Positions 1 through 8,249 of a DNA stretch of 64,000 nt are shown in pieces. A model generated the notes under the pieces. It searched no databases. It was not told where the DNA came from and worked only from the letters and a program-made list of their open reading frames with translations. Origin of the DNA: an uncultured Oscillibacter sp. (GTDB lineage Bacteria > Bacillota > Clostridia > Oscillospirales > Oscillospiraceae). The DNA lies in assembly GCA_910578935.1 (NCBI GenBank), contig CAJTSM010000007.1:65413-129412 (forward strand), written 5' to 3'. Within the stretch, counting starts at the first letter, position 1. Each line of letters opens with the position of its first letter. Made by a program: the position numbers and the translations under genes.

Positions 1-2
1 CC

Positions 3-518
3 TTCCTGGGCTTCGTCATCGTCTCCCAGATGTTCGCCCCGGTGGTGCTGCTGATCGGCATCTACCAGGTCATGCAGCGCCTGGGCCTGACGGACAACAT
101 TCTAGGCCTGGTTTTCATCAACGCCGCCTTCAACCAGGCGTTTACCATCTGGCTGCTCCGGGGCACCTTCATGGGCATCTCCGCGGAAATGGAACAGGCC
201 GCCACCATCGACGGCTGCACTCGAGTCCAGTCCATGATGAAGGTGCTGCTTCCCGTGGCCGCCCCCGGCATCGTCACCACGCTGATCTTCATCTTCATCA
301 ATGCCTGGAACGAGTACACCGTGGCCCTGTGCCTCATCTCCACGGATACCTACAAGCCCCTGACGGTGGGTATCAACACCTTTAACGGGTATAATATGAT
401 CGAGTGGCAGTACCTCTTCGCCGCCTCCATCTTCGCCATCATCCCTGTGGTGATCCTGTTCATGTGCATTGAGAAGAACCTGGTCAGCGGCCTCGCCTCC
501 GGCGGCGTCAAAGGGTAA
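3..518 (+). CDS. Carbohydrate ABC transporter permease (MalG-type), 3' part
   Basis: This is the C-terminal part of an inner-membrane permease of a sugar ABC importer; the reading frame is open at the window edge, so the N-terminus lies upstream. It shows hydrophobic membrane segments and the cytoplasmic EAA loop (EMEQAATIDGC, then a LPVAAPG stretch) that docks on the ATPase, and it ends in a typical GGVKG tail. Next downstream are nagB, nagA and a UgpC/MsmK-type ATPase on the same strand, so the likely cargo is an amino sugar such as N-acetylglucosamine or a chito-oligosaccharide (inference). Family identity is clear; substrate is not. Confidence 0.9.
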   Translation, partial: FLGFVIVSQMFAPVVLLIGIYQVMQRLGLTDNILGLVFINAAFNQAFTIWLLRGTFMGISAEMEQAATIDGCTRVQSMMKVLLPVAAPGIVTTLIFIFINAWNEYTVALCLISTDTYKPLTVGINTFNGYNMIEWQYLFAASIFAIIPVVILFMCIEKNLVSGLASGGVKG

Positions 519-540
519 CTTTTCTTGAAAGAAAAGTTAC
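515..540 (+). other. Stem-loop overlapping the permease stop codon
   Basis: GTAACTTTTCTT and its complement form a stem of about 11-12 bp with a two-base loop, starting at the stop codon of the permease. There is no following T-run, so it is more likely an mRNA-stabilising or attenuating hairpin between the permease and nagB than a full terminator. Confidence 0.5.
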
Positions 541-654
541 CAAAAGAACTTTCGTTCGCTCTGGCAGTCTGGTGGTTTACCAAGCCGAAGCGACGGCAAC
601 ATAGAATTGCGTTATGAAACCTTGTTTTGGAAACTGGAAAGGAGAAATGCCATT

Positions 655-1407
655 ATGAGAATCTTTATTGAGAAGGACTACGACGCTATGAGCCGCCGGA
701 TGGCTCAGATCATCGCGGCGGAAATCACCCACAACCCTGCCTGTGTGCTGGGCCTGGCCACCGGCTCCACCCCCGAGGGGGCCTACAAGTATCTGGTAGA
801 CTGGCACAAGCAGGGCTGCCTGAGCTTCAAGGACGTGCTCTCCGTCAACCTGGACGAGTACGTGGGCCTGGCCCCCGACCATGACCAGAGCTACCGCTAC
901 TTCATGCAGAAGAACCTCTTTGACCATGTGGACATCGTTCCCGCCAACACCCGGGTGCCCGACGGGCTGACGAAAGACCCCAAGGCTTTCTGCGCGGAGT
1001 ATGACGCCTATATCCGCTCCCTGGGCTATGTGGACCTCCAGCTCCTGGGCATCGGCCGGAACGGACACATCGGCTTCAATGAACCCGGCGACTGCTTTGT
1101 CAAGGAAACCCACGTGGTGGACCTGGCGGAAAGTACCATCGACGCCAACGCCCGGTTCTTCGCAAGCCGCAGCGATGTGCCGAAACAGGCCATCAGCATG
1201 GGCATCGGGGCCATCATGGGGGCCAAGAAGGTCCTCCTGGCCGCCAGCGGCGCGGAGAAGGCCGACGCCATCCTGGGCTCCATCTGCGGAACCATTACGC
1301 CTCACTGCCCCGGTTCCGTCCTCCAGCTCCATCCCAATGTGGTGGTAGTTGTGGATGAGGCCGCCGGAAGCAAGCTGAAGGCCGCCGGGGTGAGCGTATG
1401 CGGATAA
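655..1407 (+). CDS. nagB: Glucosamine-6-phosphate deaminase
   Basis: Converts glucosamine-6-phosphate to fructose-6-phosphate and ammonia in the cytoplasm, the last step of amino-sugar catabolism. At 250 residues it has the usual length of Gram-positive NagB. Visible motifs are the phosphate-binding LATGSTPEG near the N-terminus, NLDEYVGL, and GIGRNGHIGFNEP with the catalytic His and Glu; the Asn before Gly-His is normal for Bacillus-type NagB. The ATG at 655 is chosen because GGAAAGGAG lies just upstream; an in-frame ATG at 607 lacks such a site. It overlaps nagA by 10 bases, indicating translational coupling. Confidence 0.96.
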   Translation: MRIFIEKDYDAMSRRMAQIIAAEITHNPACVLGLATGSTPEGAYKYLVDWHKQGCLSFKDVLSVNLDEYVGLAPDHDQSYRYFMQKNLFDHVDIVPANTRVPDGLTKDPKAFCAEYDAYIRSLGYVDLQLLGIGRNGHIGFNEPGDCFVKETHVVDLAESTIDANARFFASRSDVPKQAISMGIGAIMGAKKVLLAASGAEKADAILGSICGTITPHCPGSVLQLHPNVVVVVDEAAGSKLKAAGVSVCG

Positions 1408-2531
1408 CCGGCGGGCAGGTCTTCGACCTGGAACAGGGCTTCGTTGCCCGGGATCTCTGCACCGACGGTTCCCTGATTTCCAACGACAGCGGCGACGGGA
1501 CCGTCCTGGACGCTCCCGGCTGCTACGTTATTCCCGGCCTGGTGGACGTGCATTTCCACGGCGCTGTGGGCGAAGATTTCAGCGACGCCACCCCTGAGGG
1601 CCTGCAAAAAATCGCGGACTACGAGCTGTCCCAGGGCGTGACCTATATTTGCCCGGCGGGCATGACCCTGCCGGAAGATCAGCTGACGGCCATCTGTAAA
1701 ACCACCGCCGCCCATCGGAGGGAGAACGCCGGGGGCGCGGAGGTGGTGGGAGCCCACCTGGAGGGTCCCTTCCTCTGCATGGCCAAGAAGGGCGCACAGA
1801 ACGGCGCGTTCCTCCATGATCCCGACGGCCCCATGCTGAAGCGCCTCCAGGAGGCGGCGGAGGGCTGCGTGAAACTGGTCACCCTGGCTCCAGAACAGCC
1901 CGGCGCCATCGAATTCATCAAAGCGGCGAAGGAACTGGGGGTCCACGTCTCCGTGGGGCACACGGTTGCCAATTACGAGACGGCCAAGGCCGCCTTCGAA
2001 GCGGGGGCGGACCACGCCACCCACCTCTACAACGCTATGCCGCCCCTGGCCCACCGGGACCCCGGCGTCATCGGCGCGGCCTACGAGGTTCCCTCTGTCA
2101 TGGCGGAGCTGATCTGCGACGGCATTCACATCCACCCGGCGGTGGTGCGCCTCACCTTCGGCCTGTTTGGAAAAGAGCGGATGATTATCATTTCCGACTC
2201 CCTCCGGGCCACGGGTATGCCTGACGGCGAATATCCCTTCGGCGGGCAGATGATCGAGGTACACGGCAACCGGGCCACCATCCTGGGCCACCCGGAGACG
2301 TTGGCCGGCTCCGTCACCAGCCTGATGGGCTGCCTGCGCCAGGCCATCTCCTTCGGTATTCCGGCGGCGGACGCGGTGCGGGCCTGCACCTACAACCCCG
2401 CCCGGTCCATCGGCATCGAGAACCGGGTGGGCACCCTGGATACGGGCAAGGAGGCCAGCGTCGTCCTGCTGGACCAAAGGGATCTGTCCATCCGCAACAT
2501 CATCTTCAAGGGCGCGGCCGTCACGGCCTGA
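1398..2531 (+). CDS. nagA: N-acetylglucosamine-6-phosphate deacetylase
   Basis: Cytoplasmic metal-dependent amidohydrolase that removes acetate from GlcNAc-6-phosphate, feeding NagB. The 377-residue protein shows the family landmarks in order: VDVHFHG (metal site), GAHLEGPFL with the metal-binding Glu, SVGHT, the DHATHLYNAM motif with a metal His, ICDGIHIHP (substrate contact) and ISDSLRATG with the catalytic Asp. The start overlaps the end of nagB. Together with the upstream permease and downstream ATPase it forms an amino-sugar uptake and degradation block. Confidence 0.96.
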   Translation: MRITGGQVFDLEQGFVARDLCTDGSLISNDSGDGTVLDAPGCYVIPGLVDVHFHGAVGEDFSDATPEGLQKIADYELSQGVTYICPAGMTLPEDQLTAICKTTAAHRRENAGGAEVVGAHLEGPFLCMAKKGAQNGAFLHDPDGPMLKRLQEAAEGCVKLVTLAPEQPGAIEFIKAAKELGVHVSVGHTVANYETAKAAFEAGADHATHLYNAMPPLAHRDPGVIGAAYEVPSVMAELICDGIHIHPAVVRLTFGLFGKERMIIISDSLRATGMPDGEYPFGGQMIEVHGNRATILGHPETLAGSVTSLMGCLRQAISFGIPAADAVRACTYNPARSIGIENRVGTLDTGKEASVVLLDQRDLSIRNIIFKGAAVTA

Positions 2532-2554
2532 TTTCCAATCTCTGCGTTGGACTT

Positions 2555-2573
2555 GGCGGGATACCCGCCTTTC
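2555..2573 (+). terminator. Weak stem-loop after nagA
   Basis: GGCGGG-ATA-CCCGCC followed by a short T-run, 24 bases after the nagA stop. The stem is only 6 bp, so read-through into the ATPase gene is likely. Confidence 0.35.
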
Positions 2574-2755
2574 CATAAATCAACGGGCCGGGCGGCGACT
2601 CCATTCCTATCGTCCCCGGCACCAAACAAAAAGGAGGAACCCCCCGCTTTCACTTGCGGTGCGGCAGTGTGGAGACCTGCCGTAATGCCTGCGGGAATGC
2701 GCTTCCCAGGGCGAGGCGGAGATGGCGGAGGCCGCTTCGTCAAAGTGAGTACGCT

Positions 2756-3934
<1,179 letters not shown>

Positions 3935-3953
3935 GCGCCTCCGTTTTTCAGAA

Positions 3954-3985
3954 AGCCGGTACGGATTTTCCGTACCGGCTTTTTC
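3954..3985 (+). terminator. Rho-independent terminator
   Basis: AGCCGGTACGGA and its complement form a perfect 12-bp stem with a TTT loop followed by TTTTT, 20 bases after the ATPase stop codon. Confidence 0.9.
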
Positions 3986-4062
3986 CAAAAAGGTTGATTT
4001 TTCTGTTGGCTTCCTGTAAACTAAGCCTTGTCCCAAAAAATCTTACCAACAGGAGGCGCTCT

Positions 4063-4488
4063 ATGAAAGAGCTTTTTCTTCTGGCCGCCGTCATCTGCTT
4101 CGGCATGGCCATTCTCAAATTCTACTCCGCCCAGATGAACCGCTCCAGCTCCTCCGCCGGGATTCAAGCCGCCGGCAAGGCCTGGACCACCCTCACCGCT
4201 GAGGAGGCCAAGGAGCGGCTGGACGCCAACCCGGACATCCTCCTCCTGGATGTTCGGACCCAGGAGGAGTACGACGGGGGCCACATCCCCAGCGCGGTGT
4301 GCTTCCCCAATGAGGACATCCAGCCGGACCTGCCCCTACCTTTTGAGAAGGATGCGGAGATCCTGGTCTACTGCCGCTCCGGCCGCCGCAGCGCAGAGGC
4401 GGCGGAGAAACTGGCGGCGATGGGCTATGCCAACGTGGCCGATTTCGGCGGCATCCAGGATTGGCCCTACGAAACAACTACAGACTGA
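4063..4488 (+). CDS. Membrane-anchored rhodanese-like protein
   Basis: A 141-residue protein with a short N-terminal hydrophobic segment (about residues 3-20) that probably anchors it in the membrane, followed by one rhodanese domain. The domain shows LLLDVRTQEEYDGGHIPSA and the active-site loop VYCRSGRRSA with the catalytic Cys. Single-domain rhodaneses transfer sulfane sulfur or act as redox or regulatory modules; the partner is unknown. The ATG at 4063 follows AGGAGGCGCT. It stands alone between two strong terminators. Confidence 0.88.
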   Translation: MKELFLLAAVICFGMAILKFYSAQMNRSSSSAGIQAAGKAWTTLTAEEAKERLDANPDILLLDVRTQEEYDGGHIPSAVCFPNEDIQPDLPLPFEKDAEILVYCRSGRRSAEAAEKLAAMGYANVADFGGIQDWPYETTTD

Positions 4489-4493
4489 CAGGA

Positions 4494-4519
4494 AAAGCCA
4501 CGCCTTACGGCGTGGCTTT
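4494..4519. terminator. Bidirectional terminator between convergent genes
   Basis: AAAGCCACGCC-TTAC-GGCGTGGCTTT has an 11-bp stem flanked by A- and T-rich ends. It sits between the rhodanese gene and the convergent anti-sigma gene, so it can serve both. Confidence 0.88.
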
Positions 4520-4527
4520 CCTTGCGC

Positions 4528-5508
4528 TTAATTCTCCGGCACGGCATAGATGCCGTAGACGAAGTAATTCCGATCCAGCTCATACTGACTCACCAGCTCC
4601 GGGAAGACGGTGATGGAGTTGTCCTCGTTGAACTCGATTTTCAGCTCCCCGCTGTGGAGGCGATAGCTCTGAGTTCTCTCCGTCCCGTCGGAGGAGATGA
4701 CCGTCACCGTCAGCTTTCCACCGTCGAAGTAGTCCGCGTCCATCTGGGCTTCGGTGGTCATGCCCAGTCCGGTGTCGACGGCCATGTCCTCCGGCGGGAC
4801 CCAAAAGCCGTAGCTGGCCTCGGGGTCGTAGTCCTCCTGGAAGCTCTCCCCCAGGGCGGTCATCTCCGGCATGTACCAGGTTCCGTCGTCCCGCTGGCTG
4901 ATGGCGGCGGGGACCAGGGTGCCTTCGGCCATGGCCTGGCGGTACTCCGCCATCTGTTCCTCCGTCAGGTTCTTCCGGGTGTAGTAGCTGTACAGCCCGC
5001 CCCGGTCGATGGACATTTTCACTTGCGCGATGTTCTCCCCGGCGATCTGGAACAGGCACCCGGTGAAGTCCCCGAACTCCGGCGTGACGCAGCCCTCCCC
5101 TACGGCAAAGGCGATGCTGCCGTCCTCCGCCGGGCCGTAGGAACTCTCGGTCATGGCGGCGTAGGCCGTCAGGCCGAAGGTGGGTACCAGCACCTGGGCC
5201 GGTGGAACCTTCTCCTGCCCCCCGGCGGGGCCGGAGGGCTCCGCCGCAGGCGCGGGCCGGAGAGAGAACCCCCCCAGCACCAGCGCCAGGGCGCAGGCGG
5301 CGCAAATGGCCGTCCGCAGCAGGGGCCGCATCCAGTTCCGCGGCATGGCCGCCGCGGCTGTATCAGCCGTTTTCAGCCGTCCCCAGCTTTGCTGTTCCCG
5401 GGCCCTTCCCGCTTCCGCCGTCCGGCGGCGGGCCTCAAAGAGCACCTTGTCATTCAGCCCGGCGGGCGTATGGATCTGTTCCGTCAGCTTCCGATACCGA
5501 TTTTCCAT
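4528..5508 (-). CDS. Probable anti-sigma factor (single-pass membrane protein)
   Basis: A 326-residue protein with a charged cytoplasmic N-terminus of about 60 residues, one transmembrane helix (about 65-83) and a large extracytoplasmic domain, the layout of membrane anti-sigma factors. I do not recognise the outer domain with certainty. It follows the ECF sigma gene on the same strand and overlaps it by 59 bases, the usual sign of a sigma/anti-sigma pair. The ATG at 5508 is chosen because GGAGG lies 8 bases upstream; a TTG at 5514 is also possible. The signal sensed is unknown. Confidence 0.75.
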   Translation of the reverse strand: MENRYRKLTEQIHTPAGLNDKVLFEARRRTAEAGRAREQQSWGRLKTADTAAAAMPRNWMRPLLRTAICAACALALVLGGFSLRPAPAAEPSGPAGGQEKVPPAQVLVPTFGLTAYAAMTESSYGPAEDGSIAFAVGEGCVTPEFGDFTGCLFQIAGENIAQVKMSIDRGGLYSYYTRKNLTEEQMAEYRQAMAEGTLVPAAISQRDDGTWYMPEMTALGESFQEDYDPEASYGFWVPPEDMAVDTGLGMTTEAQMDADYFDGGKLTVTVISSDGTERTQSYRLHSGELKIEFNEDNSITVFPELVSQYELDRNYFVYGIYAVPEN

Positions 5509-5980
5509 CGTCAAAACCTCCCAATAAGTCCTTCAGCTCCGCCCTGGCCCGGCGGAGGCGGCTGCGCACCGTGGCCGCCGGAACGCCCAGCAGGGCCCCG
5601 ATTTCGCCGCTTTCATAGCCCTCGCCGTAGAAGAGGTGGACCGCCGTCCGCAGCTTCTCGGGAAGGCGCCCTACCGCGTCCCACAGCTCCGCCGCCGCCT
5701 CATCCACAGGCCGGGCCATGTCCGGCACCTCGTCCAGGGAAATGGCGCCCCGCCGCTTCCGGGCCCGCCCCAAGTCGGCGCAGCGGTTCAGCGCCGTCCG
5801 GATCAGCCAGGCTTTCAGATGTTCCCCATCCCAACTGCCAGTCCGCTGCCCCAGCAGCCGGAGAAATACATCCTGGTAGACGTCCTCTGCGTCGGCGGCA
5901 TTTTGCAGACGGCACAGGGCCAGACGGTATACTGTGTCGCCGTAAGTCTTCATGGCATTGCTCAGTTCCTGTTCTGTCAA
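5450..5980 (-). CDS. ECF-type RNA polymerase sigma factor
   Basis: A 176-residue sigma-70 family factor. Region 2 covers about residues 12-72 (YRLALCRLQNAADAEDVYQD, then LKAWLIRTALNRC) and the region 4 helix-turn-helix about 105-152 (LPEKLRTAVHLFY, GVPAATVRSRLRRAR). It would direct polymerase to a small regulon, usually including its own promoter. The start is a TTG at 5980, 7 bases after AAAGGAGG; no in-frame ATG fits the conserved start. The downstream overlapping gene encodes its presumed membrane anti-sigma. Confidence 0.92.
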   Translation of the reverse strand: MTEQELSNAMKTYGDTVYRLALCRLQNAADAEDVYQDVFLRLLGQRTGSWDGEHLKAWLIRTALNRCADLGRARKRRGAISLDEVPDMARPVDEAAAELWDAVGRLPEKLRTAVHLFYGEGYESGEIGALLGVPAATVRSRLRRARAELKDLLGGFDDGKSVSEADGTDPYARRAE

Positions 5981-6194
5981 GGCAATGCCTCCTTTCCTTC
6001 ATCTAAGAACCTGTATTCATAACCAGGGGATACCGCAAGCCAGCATATCACAAGGGAACTCAACGACGTCCCGTTGGAAATGGCCACCCTAGCGGCATTC
6101 AAGGGTTCTACATGCAGATTCCAAAAAGCGCTTTTCACTGTTAACACGTCTAAAGGGGCCCTTCTGTTCACCTTTTCCCAGATTTTTTTGATAA

Positions 6195-6416
6195 AACAGG
6201 CGGACGCCTTGCGTCCGCCTGTTCGGGTTGTCAAAAATGCTTTTTGACAACCCGAGAAAATTTTCAAAACTCCACAAGAGTTCTGAAAACTTTCTCTCGA
6301 TTTAAACGATGCAGGAAACCCTTCCTGGGTTTCCCGCACACACCCTTCCTTCCCGTCGAAGCAAATTTTCCGTTTTTCGACAGGCTGAACAGGCGGACGC
6401 CTTGCGTCCGCCTGTT
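6195..6416. repeat. Hairpin-bounded intergenic repeat, copy 1
   Basis: The stretch begins and ends with the same perfect 13-bp stem-loop (AACAGGCGGACGC, loop CTT) at 6195-6223 and 6388-6416. Between them lie a GGGTTGTCAAAAA...TTTTTGACAACCC hairpin, a TTTTCA...TTCTGAAAA segment, a GGAAACCC-TTCCT-GGGTTTCC hairpin and CTTCCTTCCCGTC. A similar order of modules occurs at about 37437-37640 and, more weakly, 60448-60676. No gene is seen in 5981-6420. Confidence 0.6.
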
Positions 6417-6420
6417 CTCT

Positions 6421-6627
6421 CTATTCCGGCCTAATGCCATAGGTTTCAAACCGGCCCAGGAGGTTTTGCAGAGTCAGCTTCTGGGCCAAGAGCTGTTGAT
6501 AAGTAGCGCCTCTCTGCTTCCCGGCCTCTCGGAGCCTGTCCAAGTCAAAGAGGACTTTGTTCCTCTCTTTTAAGAGGTCCTGATACATGCGGTCATAGGC
6601 CGCCAGGCGTTCCCGGTCTGTCATCAT
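6421..6627 (-). CDS. Small coiled-coil protein of unknown function
   Basis: A 68-residue, highly charged, probably all-helical protein (MTDRERLAAYDRMYQDLL, then a leucine-rich stretch LAQKLTLQNLL) that I do not recognise. Its start region overlaps the stop codon of ychF, so it is probably translated by coupling from the ychF message. The choice between ATGs at 6624, 6627 and 6636 is not decided by a Shine-Dalgarno site. Confidence 0.6.
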   Translation of the reverse strand: MMTDRERLAAYDRMYQDLLKERNKVLFDLDRLREAGKQRGATYQQLLAQKLTLQNLLGRFETYGIRPE

Positions 6628-6628
6628 C

Positions 6629-7738
6629 TCACACATTGAATCGAAAATAGATCATATCGCCGTCCTGAACCACATAGTCTTTGCCCTCGCTGCGGAGAAG
6701 GCCCTTCTCTTTGGCGGCGGCGGTACTGCCGCATTTCACCATGTCCTCATAAGCGATAACCTCCGCCCGAATAAAGCCCCGTTCAATATCCGTATGGATT
6801 TTCCCGGCGGCCTGAGGGGCTTTCGTACCCCTCTTGATGGTCCAGGCCCGGCACTCGTCCTTGCCGTAAGTCAGGAAAGAAATCAGGCCCAACAACGCGT
6901 ACGAGCATTTAATAAGCCGGTCCAACCCAGACTCCTCCACGCCGATTTCCGCCAGGAACATCTGCCGCTCCTCGCCTTCCAGTTCCGCCACGTCCTGCTC
7001 CAGCTTCGCGCAGATGGGCAGCACCTGGGCGCCTTCCGCTTCAGCCACTTCCCGAACCTGCTGGTAATACCGGTTGCTTTCCAAATGTGTAAAACCATCT
7101 TCGTCCGTGTTGGCGGCATAAATAACGGGCTTAAGGCTTAAAAGGTCGGACGTAGCCACCAGCGCCGCGTCCTCATCGGAACAGGAAAAGGTCCGGGCGG
7201 ACTTACCGGCGTCCAAGTGCTTTGCCAGAGCTTGAAAAACTTCCACTTCATGGAGAAATTTCTTATCTCCCTTCGCGGCTTTCTGGGCTTTTTCCACCCG
7301 CCGGTTCACCATTTCCAAATCCGCCATTATCAACTCCAGGTCAATGGCTTCCATATCCCCCAAGGGATCCACCGGAACGTTGGTTCCCGCATCCGCCACC
7401 ACATGCATAATGTTCTCGTCGTCAAAGCAGCGGACCACATGGACAATGGCGTCGGTTTCCCGAATATTAGCGAGAAATTTATTGCCCAGGCCCGCGCCTT
7501 TGCTGGCCCCCTTCACCAAGCCCGCAATGTCTACAAATTCAATAACCGCCGGGGTCTTTTTGTCCGGCTCATACATCTCCGCCAATTGATCCAACCGCTC
7601 GTCGGGGACAGCCACCATGCCTACATTCGGGTCAATGGTGCAGAATGGATAGTTGGCGCTCTCCGCCCCGGCGTTCGTGATGGCATTGAACAAGGTGGAC
7701 TTCCCCACATTGGGAAGCCCTACGATTCCTAATTTCAT
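6629..7738 (-). CDS. ychF: Ribosome-associated GTPase/ATPase YchF (Obg family)
   Basis: A 369-residue P-loop NTPase of the Obg/YchF family, cytoplasmic and ribosome-associated, known to hydrolyse ATP better than GTP and linked to translation and stress control. G1 is GLPNVGKST (residues 6-14), G3 lies in DIAGLVKGASKGAGLGNKF, a coiled-coil hairpin lies in the middle and the C-terminus is a TGS domain (TYGKDECRAWTIKRGTKAPQ onwards). Full length. An AAAGGAG site lies 12 bases before the ATG. The downstream 68-residue gene is coupled to it. Confidence 0.96.
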   Translation of the reverse strand: MKLGIVGLPNVGKSTLFNAITNAGAESANYPFCTIDPNVGMVAVPDERLDQLAEMYEPDKKTPAVIEFVDIAGLVKGASKGAGLGNKFLANIRETDAIVHVVRCFDDENIMHVVADAGTNVPVDPLGDMEAIDLELIMADLEMVNRRVEKAQKAAKGDKKFLHEVEVFQALAKHLDAGKSARTFSCSDEDAALVATSDLLSLKPVIYAANTDEDGFTHLESNRYYQQVREVAEAEGAQVLPICAKLEQDVAELEGEERQMFLAEIGVEESGLDRLIKCSYALLGLISFLTYGKDECRAWTIKRGTKAPQAAGKIHTDIERGFIRAEVIAYEDMVKCGSTAAAKEKGLLRSEGKDYVVQDGDMIYFRFNV

Positions 7739-7744
7739 AGCTTT

Positions 7745-8129
7745 CTACAACTCCTTTATTTTCAAGGGTTTCAGGGTTTTCCCCACACCCATTTACGCCA
7801 TTTTCACATAGAGCTTTGGCATGGACGGACTCGAACTGCCGAACTGCCTGCACCAGCAAATCATTTGTCACTTGAACGTAGCGATCCATTGTCGTTTTAA
7901 TATTTACGCGGCCCAGCGGATTCCATGGCACTTCCGGAGACATTTCTCCCTCGATTGCGCGGGTAGCATATGCGTGCCGGAGGACATGCATACAAAACCC
8001 TTTGACGCCCGCCGTGTCGCACAGTTTATAAAGGTGCGTCCCCTTGTGATATAGGCTTGGCGGATGGTAGTACCACAATAACGTACCGAATATTTACCGT
8101 CCTCTCTTTAGTAGATTCCTTTGCCGCAT
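7745..8129 (-). pseudogene. Tyrosine recombinase (phage-type integrase) remnant
   Basis: Read on the minus strand, AAAGGTGGAGA and an ATG at 8129 start MRQRNLLKR; after a frameshift the text continues DGKYSVRYCG, typical of an integrase N-terminus. The frame then jumps to the integrase C-terminus: HVLRHAYATRAIEG (HxxR box), a degraded G-R-V-N-I-K-T-T-M-D segment and the catalytic-Tyr context MDRYVQVTND. The central catalytic region with the first Arg is missing and the 3' end runs into the ychF upstream region. It is a dead gene marking a former integrated element. Confidence 0.8.
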
Positions 8130-8163
8130 TCTCCACCTTTTAAGCTTTTACCCACCGCAAATC

Positions 8164-8200
8164 TGAGCTCCTTTCGTTCAACCAACGAACCAAGAGCTCA
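8164..8200 (-). promoter_or_regulatory. Palindromic leader that could hide a ribosome site
   Basis: TGAGCTC and GAGCTCA bracket an inner TTCGTT-caacc-AACGAA inverted repeat. On the minus strand the 3' arm contains AAAGGAG, so the hairpin could sequester a Shine-Dalgarno site ahead of the integrase remnant. Confidence 0.45.
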
Positions 8201-8212
8201 ACATGATGTTTT

Positions 8213-8241
8213 ATTATAGCACAGGGCTCCATGTTTCTCAA
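8213..8241 (-). promoter_or_regulatory. Sigma-A promoter for the integrase remnant
   Basis: On the minus strand TTGAGA (8241-8236), a 17-base spacer and a perfect TATAAT (8218-8213) lie directly upstream of the palindromic leader. Confidence 0.7.
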
Positions 8242-8249
8242 TACCCATT

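Noticed and set aside
4522..6006. 494-codon open frame antisense to the sigma/anti-sigma genes
   Set aside because: Arginine- and proline-rich shadow of two well-supported minus-strand genes.
6195..6223. Hairpin considered as a simple terminator of the small coiled-coil gene
   Set aside because: No T-run, and the same hairpin recurs at 6388-6416 as part of a repeat, so it is listed as a repeat boundary.
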